Source: Antarctobacter albus (GTDB lineage Bacteria; Pseudomonadota; Alphaproteobacteria; Rhodobacterales; Rhodobacteraceae). From it: a DNA stretch of 64,000 bases. The position numbers and the translations under genes are program-made. Below, piece by piece: positions 1 through 8,877 of the stretch. Each line of letters begins with the position of its first letter. Position 1 is the stretch's first letter. The stretch spans positions 1 to 64,000 of the forward strand of contig NZ_FMZI01000017.1 in the NCBI RefSeq assembly GCF_900101505.1, read 5' to 3'. Below the pieces are notes generated by a model. The model was not told the DNA's origin. It searched no databases and was given only the letters and a program-made list of their open reading frames with translations.

Positions 1-275
1 GGCGCCGGGCAATCACACAAAGTCGTCATCATAGGCGTCGCCCGAAAACTCGTTAGAAACGCGAATGTCCTCAGCCAGGCAAACGGTCCGTGGACATCAG
101 GTGCTCAGCCGTTGACCGCCCGAGACCATGATCCGGATGGAAACCAGGCGGTTTTTGCACTAACAGGGAAAATGGCTCTGGCAGACCGGAAAAATCAGAT
201 CGTCGCATCGCAAGGCTGTGCCCGGCGCCAGAACGGCCTGCCTCCGATGGCCCTTACATTCATTCCTCTGGCCGC
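1..275. other. 5' flank without a supported gene
   Basis: I see no gene with a start codon, ribosome site and credible protein here. The region precedes the LuxR-type regulator and probably holds its promoter, but no clear -35/-10 pair stands out. A short minus-strand reading near bases 1-90 is listed under the rejected items. Confidence 0.4.
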
Positions 276-2522
276 ATGAGAACAGCCGACCTTCCCTTTC
301 TGGCCGAACACAGCGCGGATTTGGTGCTGCTGATCGATGCCTTGCCGGGAACCGGCAGGGCCGAAATCCTCACGGCGATGCGCCGCAAACTGGGCGGACC
401 GGACGGGGGCTGCCAATGCTCCATGTTGTCGACAGAGGATCCGCCCGTCGTGATATCCGTCACCCCGGCGGTGATATGCGCCGGGGCCGACCAGGTGGCG
501 AACCTGTCCGCGCTACGGGACATGGGTCACGTGCAGGAGATCGGCAACCGCGACCTGTTCCTAGGACCGGGACAGGATCCGCATTTCGCCAAAACCGGCG
601 GCTGGCCCGCATTGTCCGACCACCTCGCCCAGGCGCCGCTGGATGACCGCGCACTGACAGAAAAAGCGGGCGCCCTGTTGCGGCAGACCCCCAGGGCCAT
701 TCGCGACATCGTGGCCCGGCTCTGCCGCGCCGAAGGCGGGTTTGACGACGCCGAACTGCCGGCGGAGCAGCGCAAGTTGTTGCATTGGCTGGACCCCCTC
801 TCGGAATGTCGGGGCGGCACTTGGCGGATCCGAACGCCGGGACTGGCGGCAGTCCTGCGCGCGGCGACCGACGCCTGGTCCGCGGCAGCGCTTGCGGCAC
901 CACCCGCCCCCGGCGCCGCGAAAGCCGCGCGGATCGCGGCGCTGCTGCACGCCGGGGATCGCGCCGGGGCCCTCGATCTCCTGCACCGTGAAGGTGGTCA
1001 ATATTTCATGCACTTGCACGGGATGGAGGCCGGGCGCCGGGTCGCGGATGCCTTCGGAGAGGATCCAGCGCCTGCGGTCATGGCCCTGCAGTTCATGATC
1101 GCCGTTAAATCCGGCGACATCGAACGGGCTGCCTATATCCTCTCGGGCTATGAAAACGGTGTGCTGCTCGACCTCGGGCGACGGATGCCGCGCGCCGGCG
1201 ACGTGCCGGTGCCGCTGGCGTTCTGCCGGATCGAACTAGCGGTTTTTCGTGGCGAGGCACGGGGCTATCACATCACAGACGAGGCATCGGACCTGCTGGC
1301 CAGGACCGATCCGCGCGCGCACCTGATGCGTGGCGGCATCTACAACCTTCTGCTCGACCATCACATTCGCGGAGAACGCTTTGCCGCGGCCGAAGAGGCG
1401 GCCACGCGGGCGCTGGCGCATTACGAGGCGGCGGATGCGCCCTACCTGAGTTTCTTCATTCACCTGCACCGATCCATCATCAAGGTGCGCTCTGGAGAAC
1501 CTGCCGCCGCGGCGCCGCACCTGCAGGCGGCGGAAAAGGCCCTTGCGAAAACGCCTTTTGAGATACCGCAGGACGCCCGTTTCCTGGCACTGATGCGCGC
1601 GGTCACCGCCTATGAGACGGGGGACGCGTTGCCGATGGTGGACTTTGCAGAATCCGCGTTCGAGGGGTTCGCCTACGGGGAGATCTGGCCCTCCATCGCC
1701 GCGCTGGCGCTGGCGCATGGCGCGGAGGCACTGCTTCAGGAGCGGGGGTTGCAAGCGGCGACTCATTATATCGACAGCTGGCGGGTGCCCGCCTGGCGCA
1801 CGCGGAATTTCCAGGTGATGGTGGCCCAACGCAGGGTTGCCACGCTGCAAAGCGCGCGCCGTTGGCGCGAAGCTCGCCAGCAACTAGAAAGCATGGCATC
1901 GCGGATCGGGTTCCTCTGGATGGAAAGCTCCGGCGCCAATCTCGCCGATCTGCGCGCACCAGAGGACATCTCGCAAGCCCTCCTCTGGCTGCGCCAGCAG
2001 GTCTTCGAGACGCCGCGCAACCCGGCCCTGAACGAGCGGTTGGCGGCCATGATGGACAGCACGCATGTTTCGACGCGACAAAGGCTGTGCCTGCGCATCT
2101 GGAAATCCTGGGTGGATCGCCGCCAGAACCGGCCCGGCCAGGCCAGACGCGGGCTGGCGGACCTGTTGCAGCTCTGCGCCAGCCGGAATTCCTTTGCGCC
2201 GGTTCTGGAAGAACGCGCGTTTGTGCTGCCCTTGCTGGAAGATCCACGGGTCATGCAGCGCGAGATGATCGAGGCGCCCTTGCCGCGCAACCTGCGCCGT
2301 GGCGCTGTCATGGCGTTCGGAACCGGCCCCCTGTCAAGGCAGGAATGGCGCGCATTGCTGCTGCTGGGGGAAGGCTGTTCGAACAAGGACATTGCCCGCG
2401 AGATGGCGGTCAGCCTGCCGACGGTGAAATTCCACCTCAAGAATCTGTTCAAAAAGCTCGGGGTCAGTGATCGCCGAGAGGCCGTGGAAGAAGCCCGGCA
2501 TCGCGGAATGTTGTCTGAGTAG
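276..2522 (+). CDS. Large LuxR/MalT-like transcriptional regulator
   Basis: A 748-residue cytoplasmic DNA-binding regulator. The last ~65 residues (about 683-745) form a LuxR-type helix-turn-helix: 'LSRQEWRALLLL', then 'NKDIAREMAVSLPTVKFHL' and 'LFKKLGVSDRREAV'. The middle ~500 residues are alpha-helical and alanine/leucine-rich, resembling the TPR-like sensor part of MalT-type (LAL) regulators. The N-terminus carries 'DALPGTGRAE' where these proteins have a Walker A loop; the GKT/GKS is missing, so ATP binding is doubtful. The ATG at 276 is the first in-frame start, but no good ribosome site precedes it. The gene ends just before a 14-bp direct repeat and the importer operon on the same strand, so it probably controls that operon. 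The ligand is unknown. Confidence 0.85.
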   Translation: MRTADLPFLAEHSADLVLLIDALPGTGRAEILTAMRRKLGGPDGGCQCSMLSTEDPPVVISVTPAVICAGADQVANLSALRDMGHVQEIGNRDLFLGPGQDPHFAKTGGWPALSDHLAQAPLDDRALTEKAGALLRQTPRAIRDIVARLCRAEGGFDDAELPAEQRKLLHWLDPLSECRGGTWRIRTPGLAAVLRAATDAWSAAALAAPPAPGAAKAARIAALLHAGDRAGALDLLHREGGQYFMHLHGMEAGRRVADAFGEDPAPAVMALQFMIAVKSGDIERAAYILSGYENGVLLDLGRRMPRAGDVPVPLAFCRIELAVFRGEARGYHITDEASDLLARTDPRAHLMRGGIYNLLLDHHIRGERFAAAEEAATRALAHYEAADAPYLSFFIHLHRSIIKVRSGEPAAAAPHLQAAEKALAKTPFEIPQDARFLALMRAVTAYETGDALPMVDFAESAFEGFAYGEIWPSIAALALAHGAEALLQERGLQAATHYIDSWRVPAWRTRNFQVMVAQRRVATLQSARRWREARQQLESMASRIGFLWMESSGANLADLRAPEDISQALLWLRQQVFETPRNPALNERLAAMMDSTHVSTRQRLCLRIWKSWVDRRQNRPGQARRGLADLLQLCASRNSFAPVLEERAFVLPLLEDPRVMQREMIEAPLPRNLRRGAVMAFGTGPLSRQEWRALLLLGEGCSNKDIAREMAVSLPTVKFHLKNLFKKLGVSDRREAVEEARHRGMLSE

Positions 2523-2523
2523 G

Positions 2524-2558
2524 ACAAAACCTACCCCTTTTTTTACAAAACCTACCCC
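2524..2558 (+). promoter_or_regulatory. 14-bp direct repeat, likely operator of the importer operon
   Basis: ACAAAACCTACCCC occurs at 2524-2537 and again, identical, at 2545-2558. The offset is exactly 21 bp, two helical turns, with a T-rich spacer. It begins one base after the stop of the LuxR-type gene and lies 70-100 bp upstream of the first permease. Two in-phase copies fit binding of a regulator dimer; that it is the neighbouring LuxR protein is inference. Confidence 0.5.
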
Positions 2559-2627
2559 CAACCTCTATGGATCGACTGCGGGTGCAGGCGTCAAACTGAT
2601 CCAAAGCTGGATGGGAGACCCCGCAAC

Positions 2628-3656
2628 ATGACTTCTGGATTTGCAGAGTTCTTACTTCGGCGCATCGTCGGCTTTGCCGGTGTGCTGCTGGTCCTGGCTC
2701 TGATGATTTTCATTCTCGCCCGGGTGGTCCCCGGCGACCCCGCGCGGATCGCCCTGGGACCGACGGCCAGCGCCGAACAACTGGCCGAGCTGCGCGAGGA
2801 AATGGGGCTGGATGATCCGCTGCCGCTGCAATTCGTGAATTTCCTTGGCGGGGCCATACGCGGGGATTTTGGCAATTCGCTGATCTCGGGCCGGCCAGTG
2901 GCCGAGGAAATCGCCGGACTGTTGCCCGCGACGCTTGAACTGGTGCTGGCCACCTTGATCATCATGCTGGCGCTTGGCCTGCCTCTGGGGATCCTGGCGG
3001 CGCGTTATCGAAACAGCTGGTTCGACGCCGTGCTGCGGATCGTCTCGCTTGCCGGTGTGACGATGCCAAGCTTTCTCTTCGCCATTCTGCTGCAACTCGG
3101 CGCCGCCTACTACCTGACGGACTGGCCCATCCTCGGGCGCATGTCGCGCGAGTTCTCCGATTTCTCCGGCGCGACCGGGCTCCTGATCATTGACGGCCTG
3201 CTGGCCGGACGCCTGGACATCACGCTGGACGCGCTGCGGCACCTCGCCTTCCCGGCCCTGGCGCTGTCGATGTCCGGCATCGGGCAGATCATGCGGATCA
3301 CCCGGTCCGCCATGATCGAACACCAGCGCCGCGACCATGTGCAAACCCTGCGCAGCTTTGGCGTGCCGGGCCGCATAGTCACCTTTCGCTACCTGCTCAA
3401 GCTCTCGGCCATCGCACCGCTGACCATCATGGGCCTCGAATTCGCCTCGCTGATCGGCAACGCCTTTGTCGTCGAGATGGTCTTTTCCTGGGGTGGGTTC
3501 GCCTCTGCCGGGCTGGAGGCCGTGATGCAGAAGGACCTGAACGCCGTGATGGCGGTGGTGCTGGTCTCGGGCTGCTTTTTCGTGGTGGCCAACCTGCTGA
3601 TCGACATCCTGATCGGCCTGATCGACCCCCGCCTGCGCATGAAGGAGGCCCGCTGA
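2628..3656 (+). CDS. Oligopeptide-type ABC transporter permease (DppB/OppB family)
   Basis: An inner-membrane permease of 342 residues, usual for the DppB family. The N-terminus has the family opening 'LLRRIVGFAGVLLVLAL' followed by 'VVPGDPARIALG'. About six hydrophobic segments follow. The cytoplasmic coupling (EAA) loop reads 'VQTLRSFGVPGRIVTFRYLL' at about residues 238-257. It would pair with the next gene to form the channel of a dipeptide/oligopeptide-class importer. The stop overlaps the start of the second permease by one base, so the genes are translationally coupled. First gene of the operon that runs to 11553. The substrate cannot be told from the permease alone. Confidence 0.93.
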   Translation: MTSGFAEFLLRRIVGFAGVLLVLALMIFILARVVPGDPARIALGPTASAEQLAELREEMGLDDPLPLQFVNFLGGAIRGDFGNSLISGRPVAEEIAGLLPATLELVLATLIIMLALGLPLGILAARYRNSWFDAVLRIVSLAGVTMPSFLFAILLQLGAAYYLTDWPILGRMSREFSDFSGATGLLIIDGLLAGRLDITLDALRHLAFPALALSMSGIGQIMRITRSAMIEHQRRDHVQTLRSFGVPGRIVTFRYLLKLSAIAPLTIMGLEFASLIGNAFVVEMVFSWGGFASAGLEAVMQKDLNAVMAVVLVSGCFFVVANLLIDILIGLIDPRLRMKEAR

Positions 3657-4528
3657 TGTCCGCAAGCTCCGAAGAAATCAAGGTGCTCTCCGCTCGCCGC
3701 ATGGCCTGGATGCGGTTCAGCGCCAACCCCGTGGCGATCATGGGCGCGCTGATGGTCGCCTCGGTGATCCTGGCCGCCATCTTTGCCCCGGTGATCGCCC
3801 CGTTCCCGGACCACGCCGGGGCCGTGATCGACTTTCGCAACAAGCACGCGGCCCCCGACGCCACCTATCTGCTGGGGGCCGACAAGGTCGGGCGCGACAT
3901 CCTGAGCCGGGTGATCTTCGGCTTTCGCGTCTCGCTCTTGCTGGTGGCCGGTGTCCTGATCGTCGCGGTGCCGATCGGCGGCGGCCTGGGCCTGTTGGCC
4001 GGCTATTTCTCGGGCAAGATCGAGGCCGTGATCACCGGCTTCACCAACGTGATGCTGGCGATCCCGCCGCTGGTGATGGCCCTTGCGGTGGGCAACGTGC
4101 TGACGCCCAGCCTGACCAACGCGATGATCGCGATTGCGCTGCTGTGGTGGACCTGGCACGCGCGGCTTGTCTACCGGGTGTCGAAATCCGTGGCGGCCGA
4201 GGATTTCGTCGAGGCCGCGCGCCTGGCCGGGGCCTCGCACTGGCACATCCTGACGCGAGAGATCCTGCCCAACTGCATCGCGGTGATCTCGGTCAAGACG
4301 ACGCTGGATGCGGCTTTCATCATCCTCTTCGGCGCCACGCTCTCCTTCCTTGGCCTGGGCGTGCAGCCGCCGACACCGGACCTCGGGACCATGGTCGCCG
4401 ACGGGCGGCAGTTCCTGCCGGAACGCTGGTGGGGCGTGCTGGCGCCGGGCCTGGCCATTTTCTACGCAACGCTCGGGTTCAACCTGCTTGGCGACGGGCT
4501 GCGCGACATGTTCGACGTGGAGGTCTGA
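3656..4528 (+). CDS. Oligopeptide-type ABC transporter permease (DppC/OppC family)
   Basis: A 290-residue inner-membrane permease, the DppC partner of the preceding gene. After a short cytoplasmic N-terminus there is a first membrane helix ('IMGALMVASVILAAIFAPVI'), the DppC-typical 'LLGADKVGRDILSRVIFG' stretch near residues 73-90, and further helices. The EAA coupling loop reads 'DFVEAARLAGASHWHILTRE'. The ATG overlaps the upstream stop (ATGTC reading off TGATG). It is followed after three bases by the ATPase gene. Confidence 0.93.
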   Translation: MSASSEEIKVLSARRMAWMRFSANPVAIMGALMVASVILAAIFAPVIAPFPDHAGAVIDFRNKHAAPDATYLLGADKVGRDILSRVIFGFRVSLLLVAGVLIVAVPIGGGLGLLAGYFSGKIEAVITGFTNVMLAIPPLVMALAVGNVLTPSLTNAMIAIALLWWTWHARLVYRVSKSVAAEDFVEAARLAGASHWHILTREILPNCIAVISVKTTLDAAFIILFGATLSFLGLGVQPPTPDLGTMVADGRQFLPERWWGVLAPGLAIFYATLGFNLLGDGLRDMFDVEV

Positions 4529-4531
4529 GAC

Positions 4532-6208
4532 ATGGATCTGCTTGAAATCCGCAACCTCGATCTCTCTTTCACCAGCTACAAGCAAACAGCCCATGTTCTG
4601 AAGGATGTCTCGCTGAAGATCGCCGAAGGCCAACGCGTGGCGCTGATCGGCGAGACCGGGTCAGGCAAGTCGGTGACCTCGAAGGCGGTGCTGAACACTT
4701 TGCCGGGCAATGCCTCGGTCGACGCGGGCCAGATCCTCTGGCGCGGCGAGAACCTGCTGGACAAGACCGAGGGCCAGCGCGAGGCGCTGAAGGGCATCGA
4801 GATGTCGGTGGTGATGCAGGACCCGCTGTCCTCCTTCAACCCGGTCTTTACCATCGGGCGGCACCTCGAAGACGTGCTCTACTGGGCCGACCGCCGGTCC
4901 GGCCGCAAATCCACGAGCAAAGACAGGCGAGAGCGCATCGCGCAGACTCTGCTGAAGGTTCAGCTGGCCGACCCGGAACGGGTGATGCGCGCCTACCCGT
5001 CGCAGCTCTCTGGCGGGATGCGGCAGCGCGTTCTGATCGCCCTCGCCCTGATGAACAAACCGGCGCTGCTGATCGCGGATGAACCGGGCACCGCGCTGGA
5101 CGTGACCACCCAGGACGAGATCCTGCGCCTGATCAACGAACTGGTCGCCGAAGAGGGCCTGTCGCTGCTGATGATCACCCACAACCTGGGCGTCGTCCGC
5201 ATGACCGCCGACTACGTCTACGTCATGCGCAAGGGCGAGATCGTCGAACACGGGCCTTTGAACCAGATCTTCGACAACCCGCAGACCGACTATGCGCGGG
5301 AATTGATCGGGGCCATCCCGCCGCTCTATGGCGAGGGCGTCAAGGATCAGCCCGCCTCGTCCGAGCCGCCCATGCTGCAGCTCGAAAACGTCACCAAGAC
5401 ATTCACCGCCAAACATATCCTGCGGCCCGATCACGTCACCAGGGCGGTGCAGGACGTCAGCCTCGACATTCGCAAGGGCGAGATATTCGGCCTTGCCGGC
5501 GAAAGCGGGTCCGGGAAAACGACTGTCGCGCGGATGCTGATGGGCATCATGCAGGCCAGCAGCGGGCGCATCACCATCGACGGCGTGCCGCTCGAAGCGA
5601 TGCAGGGCGGCCGCGTCGACCGCGCGCTGGCGCAGATCGTCTACCAGAATCCGGGCACCTCGCTGAACCCGAAACGCACGGTGGCGCAGACCCTGTCGGT
5701 GCCGCTGAACTTTTCGGGTCTGGAAAAGCGCGCGCACAGCCACCGCATGGAAGAACTGCTGGAGCTGGTCGGCCTGCCCCGACATTACCAGGCGCGCTAC
5801 CCGCATGAATTGTCGGGCGGGCAGAAACAGCGCGTGGCGATTGCCCGGGCGCTGGCGGCCAATCCGCGGCTGCTGGTTCTGGATGAACCGACCTCGGCGC
5901 TGGATGTCTCGGTCCAGAAGCGGGTGATCAAGCTGCTGGAGGACCTGCGCGGCGAACTGGGGCTGACCTATCTGTTCATCAGCCACGACCTCTCGCTGAT
6001 GCGCAACTTCTGCTCGCGTATTGCCATCATGCTGCGGGGCGAACTGGTTGAACAGGGCACCCCGCGCGAGGTCTTTGCCGACCCGCAGCACCCCTATACC
6101 CGCGCGTTGATCGCGGCGATCCCGGTCATCACCGATGCCGAGGAAGCCGCCAAACCGCTGGTCACACCTGAAGAAAAGCAAAGGTTCCTCGTGTCCTCGG
6201 CGGCATGA
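4532..6208 (+). CDS. Fused double-domain oligopeptide ABC transporter ATPase (DppD-DppF type)
   Basis: A 558-residue protein with two complete ABC ATPase domains in one chain. Domain 1: Walker A 'GETGSGKSVTS' (~38-48), signature 'LSGGMRQRV', Walker B 'LLIADEPGTALD'. Domain 2: Walker A 'GESGSGKTTVAR' (~325-336), signature 'LSGGQKQRV', Walker B 'LLVLDEPTSALD'. Both halves carry the C-terminal 'P(H/Q)xxYxRxLI' extension typical of peptide importers. A single fused ATPase instead of separate DppD and DppF subunits is common in alphaproteobacteria. It powers the permease pair immediately upstream (3-base gap) on the cytoplasmic side. Confidence 0.94.
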   Translation: MDLLEIRNLDLSFTSYKQTAHVLKDVSLKIAEGQRVALIGETGSGKSVTSKAVLNTLPGNASVDAGQILWRGENLLDKTEGQREALKGIEMSVVMQDPLSSFNPVFTIGRHLEDVLYWADRRSGRKSTSKDRRERIAQTLLKVQLADPERVMRAYPSQLSGGMRQRVLIALALMNKPALLIADEPGTALDVTTQDEILRLINELVAEEGLSLLMITHNLGVVRMTADYVYVMRKGEIVEHGPLNQIFDNPQTDYARELIGAIPPLYGEGVKDQPASSEPPMLQLENVTKTFTAKHILRPDHVTRAVQDVSLDIRKGEIFGLAGESGSGKTTVARMLMGIMQASSGRITIDGVPLEAMQGGRVDRALAQIVYQNPGTSLNPKRTVAQTLSVPLNFSGLEKRAHSHRMEELLELVGLPRHYQARYPHELSGGQKQRVAIARALAANPRLLVLDEPTSALDVSVQKRVIKLLEDLRGELGLTYLFISHDLSLMRNFCSRIAIMLRGELVEQGTPREVFADPQHPYTRALIAAIPVITDAEEAAKPLVTPEEKQRFLVSSAA

Positions 6209-6224
6209 GAGAAGAGGAGAAAAC

Positions 6225-7781
6225 ATGGTTTTGAGACTGGGAATCGACGTTGGCGGGACCAATACCGACGCTGTGATCCTGCGTGGCCGCGAGGTGCTGG
6301 CAGGGGTCAAGAGCGCCACCACCGAAGATGTCATGAGCGGCATTTCCAACGCGTTGGAAGCCGTGCTGGAAAAGGCGGGGGTCGCCCGCGAGGCAATCGA
6401 CGTCACGATGATCGGCACCACGCATTTCACGAATGCCGTGGTCGAACGCAAGGGGCTGGACCAGGTCGCGGCCATCCGGCTGGGCCTGCCCGCGACCGCC
6501 TGCCTGCCGCCGATGGTGGACTGGCCCGAGGACCTTGTCGAAATGGTCGGCGGGCACCGCTACCTGCTGCGCGGCGGCTATGAATTCGACGGGCGCGAGA
6601 TTGCCGCGCTGGACGAGGACGAGTTGATCCGCATCGCCGGGGAGATCACCGAGAAGGGGATCAAGGCCGCGGCCATCTCCTCGGTGTTTTCGCCGGTGAA
6701 CCGGGACATGGAGGAACGCGCCCGCGACATCCTGCAGGAACACTGCCCCGGCCTGCCGGTGGTCCTGTCCTGCGAGATCGGCCGCCTTGGCCTTCTCGAG
6801 CGGGAAAGCGCGGCGATCATGAATGCCTCGCTTCTCAGCCTGTCGGACCGCACGGTAGAGGCCTTCGGCCGCGCGCTGTCCGAGGCAGGCCTGACCTGCC
6901 CCTTCTACGTCACCCAGAATGACGGAACACTGATGGCTGCGGACATGGTGCGCCGTTTCCCGGTGCTGACCTTTGCCTCCGGCCCGACCAACTCGATGCG
7001 CGGGGCGGCCTTCCTGACGGGTGTGAAAGAGGCCATCGTGATCGACATCGGCGGCACGACGACCGATGTTGGCTCGCTGCATCACGGCTTTCCGCGGCAG
7101 GCGGCCACCGTGGTCGACGTGGGCGGTGTGCGCACCAACTTCCGGATGCCCGATGTCTTTTCCATCGGCCTGGGCGGCGGCACGATGATTACCGGCGATG
7201 CCGATAACCTTCAGATCGGTCCGAAATCCGTCGGTTACCGTCTGCCGCAAGAGGCGCTGGTCTTTGGCGGCAAGACGCTGACCACAACCGACATCGCGGT
7301 ACGGGCCGGCATGGCCGAGGTGGGCGATGCCGCCAAGGTTGCGGAAATCGACCCGGCACTGGTCGAGGCCGCAAAGGCGCAGATCGCGGAGATGCTGGAA
7401 ATGGCCGTCGAACGCAGCCGTGTCAGCCCCGATCCGATCCCGGTCATCGCCGTCGGCGGTGGCTCGATCCTGGCGCCCGACCGGATCGGCGACCTGGAGG
7501 TCCTGCGGCCCGAGAACTTTGCCGTCGCCAACGCGGTCGGCGCGGCGATTGCCCAGATCTCCGGCGAGGTCGACCGGATCTATGCGCTCGAAGGCACGAC
7601 CCGCGAGGAATGTCTTGCCAATGCCGAGCGCGAAGCAAGCGATGCCGCGGTCTCTGCGGGCGCCAAGCCGGAAACCCTGATCGTGATCGAACGCGAGGAC
7701 GTGCCGCTGGCCTACCTGCCCGGCAATGCCACCCGTATCCATCTCAAAGTCGTCGGTGAAATGGGAGAGAACCATGCGTGA
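6225..7781 (+). CDS. Hydantoinase/oxoprolinase family protein (HyuA-like)
   Basis: A 518-residue protein of the hydantoinase A/5-oxoprolinase family, which uses ATP to open cyclic amides such as hydantoins or 5-oxoproline. Visible marks are the N-terminal actin-fold phosphate loop 'GIDVGGTNTDAVIL', the matching 'IDIGGTTTDVGSL' near residue 273, and 'SGPTNSMRGAAFLTG' before it. The length fits the shorter HyuA forms that lack the fused C-terminal domain; no HyuB subunit is present. I chose ATG 6225 because it follows AGAAGAGGAG at good spacing; a longer reading begins inside the ATPase gene. It lies within the importer operon beside two DUF917 genes, a repeated neighbour pair in bacteria, so it probably acts on the imported substrate. 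Confidence 0.88.
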   Translation: MVLRLGIDVGGTNTDAVILRGREVLAGVKSATTEDVMSGISNALEAVLEKAGVAREAIDVTMIGTTHFTNAVVERKGLDQVAAIRLGLPATACLPPMVDWPEDLVEMVGGHRYLLRGGYEFDGREIAALDEDELIRIAGEITEKGIKAAAISSVFSPVNRDMEERARDILQEHCPGLPVVLSCEIGRLGLLERESAAIMNASLLSLSDRTVEAFGRALSEAGLTCPFYVTQNDGTLMAADMVRRFPVLTFASGPTNSMRGAAFLTGVKEAIVIDIGGTTTDVGSLHHGFPRQAATVVDVGGVRTNFRMPDVFSIGLGGGTMITGDADNLQIGPKSVGYRLPQEALVFGGKTLTTTDIAVRAGMAEVGDAAKVAEIDPALVEAAKAQIAEMLEMAVERSRVSPDPIPVIAVGGGSILAPDRIGDLEVLRPENFAVANAVGAAIAQISGEVDRIYALEGTTREECLANAEREASDAAVSAGAKPETLIVIEREDVPLAYLPGNATRIHLKVVGEMGENHA

Positions 7782-8877
7782 CTATCAAAGCCAATGCCGG
7801 GTCTTGACCGAAGAAGACATCGACGCGCTGGAGATCGGCTCGGGCATCCTGGGTACCGGCGGCGGCGGCAATCCCTACATCGGCAAGCTGCGAGCCCGCC
7901 AGGCGATCCGCGAAGGCCATGAGCTGAAGATCCTGCCCATCGAGGCGCTGGAGGACGATGCCAGGATCGTCGCGCTTGGCGGCATCGGCGCGCCGCTGGT
8001 CTCCTTCGAGCGCCTCAAGGAAGGGCGTGAAGGCGTCCGTTGCCTGCGCGCGCTGGAGGAACGGCTCGGGTTCAAGGCGGACGCGATCGGCTGCGAGGAG
8101 ATCGGCGGCCAGAATTCGATGGAACCGCTGATCACCGCCGCCTTTGCCGGGCTGCCTGTGGTCGACGGTGACGGCATGGGCCGCGCCTTTCCCGAGATGC
8201 AGATGACCACCTATGCGATCTACGGCCATAATTCGACGCCCTCGGTCATGTGCGACCCGCATGGAAATGCGGTCTGCTTTGAACATGCCATCACCGAGAA
8301 ATGGCATGAAACCATGGCGCGGGCCTGTGTCATTGCACAGGGCGGGGCCTCGGTTCTGGCCTCGGCCCCGATGAGCGGGGCCTTCTTCAAGGCGCACGCG
8401 ATCCCGCACAGCTACACCCAAGCCATCGGCCTTGGCCAGGCGGTGCTGGACGCGCGCCGGGCGCATGAGGACCCGATCAAGGCGATCTGCGAACGCGAGG
8501 GCGGCAAGCATGTCTTCTCGGGCAAGATCAACGACCTCAAGCGGCACTTCGAACGCGGCTTCAACGTCGGCGTGGCCAGCATCGAGGGGCTGGACGATTG
8601 CCGCGGGTCCGTGGGTGAGATCACCATTCAGAACGAATTCCTGATCTTCCGCCGCGACGGAGAGATGCAGGCCTGCGTGCCCGACCTGGTGGTTGTCCTT
8701 GACCTGGATAGCGGCCTGCCGATCACCACAGAGGTTCTGCGCTACGGCCAGCGGGTCGCGGTCCTCGCCCTGCCCTGCCACGAGCTCTTGCGCACGCAGC
8801 AGGCGCTCGACGTGATCGGCCCCGCGGCCTTCGGCTTCCCGGAACTGGTCTACCGCCCACTTGCGGAAACCGCGTGA
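7774..8877 (+). CDS. DUF917 family protein, first of two copies
   Basis: A 367-residue cytoplasmic protein of the DUF917 family. The N-terminus has 'GSGILGTGGGGNPYIGKL', a glycine-rich loop typical of the family. The middle has 'CEEIGGQNSMEPLITAA' and 'VVDGDGMGRAFPEMQM'. Start at ATG 7774, with GGGAGAG eight bases upstream; it overlaps the end of the hydantoinase gene by 8 bp. DUF917 proteins often sit beside HyuA-type genes and are thought to act with them, but their chemistry is not established. The second copy follows immediately, and the two may form a heteromer. Confidence 0.88.
   Translation: MRDYQSQCRVLTEEDIDALEIGSGILGTGGGGNPYIGKLRARQAIREGHELKILPIEALEDDARIVALGGIGAPLVSFERLKEGREGVRCLRALEERLGFKADAIGCEEIGGQNSMEPLITAAFAGLPVVDGDGMGRAFPEMQMTTYAIYGHNSTPSVMCDPHGNAVCFEHAITEKWHETMARACVIAQGGASVLASAPMSGAFFKAHAIPHSYTQAIGLGQAVLDARRAHEDPIKAICEREGGKHVFSGKINDLKRHFERGFNVGVASIEGLDDCRGSVGEITIQNEFLIFRRDGEMQACVPDLVVVLDLDSGLPITTEVLRYGQRVAVLALPCHELLRTQQALDVIGPAAFGFPELVYRPLAETA

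Noticed and set aside
1-95. A minus-strand reading ending 'NEFSGDAYDDDFV' then a stop, which looks like a protein C-terminus.
   Set aside because: An in-frame stop 27 codons upstream and no start codon leave no gene; too short to name as a remnant.
6162-7775. A 537-codon minus-strand open frame opposite the HyuA-like gene.
   Set aside because: Shadow frame; no protein motif, and the plus-strand gene has its family motifs and ribosome site.
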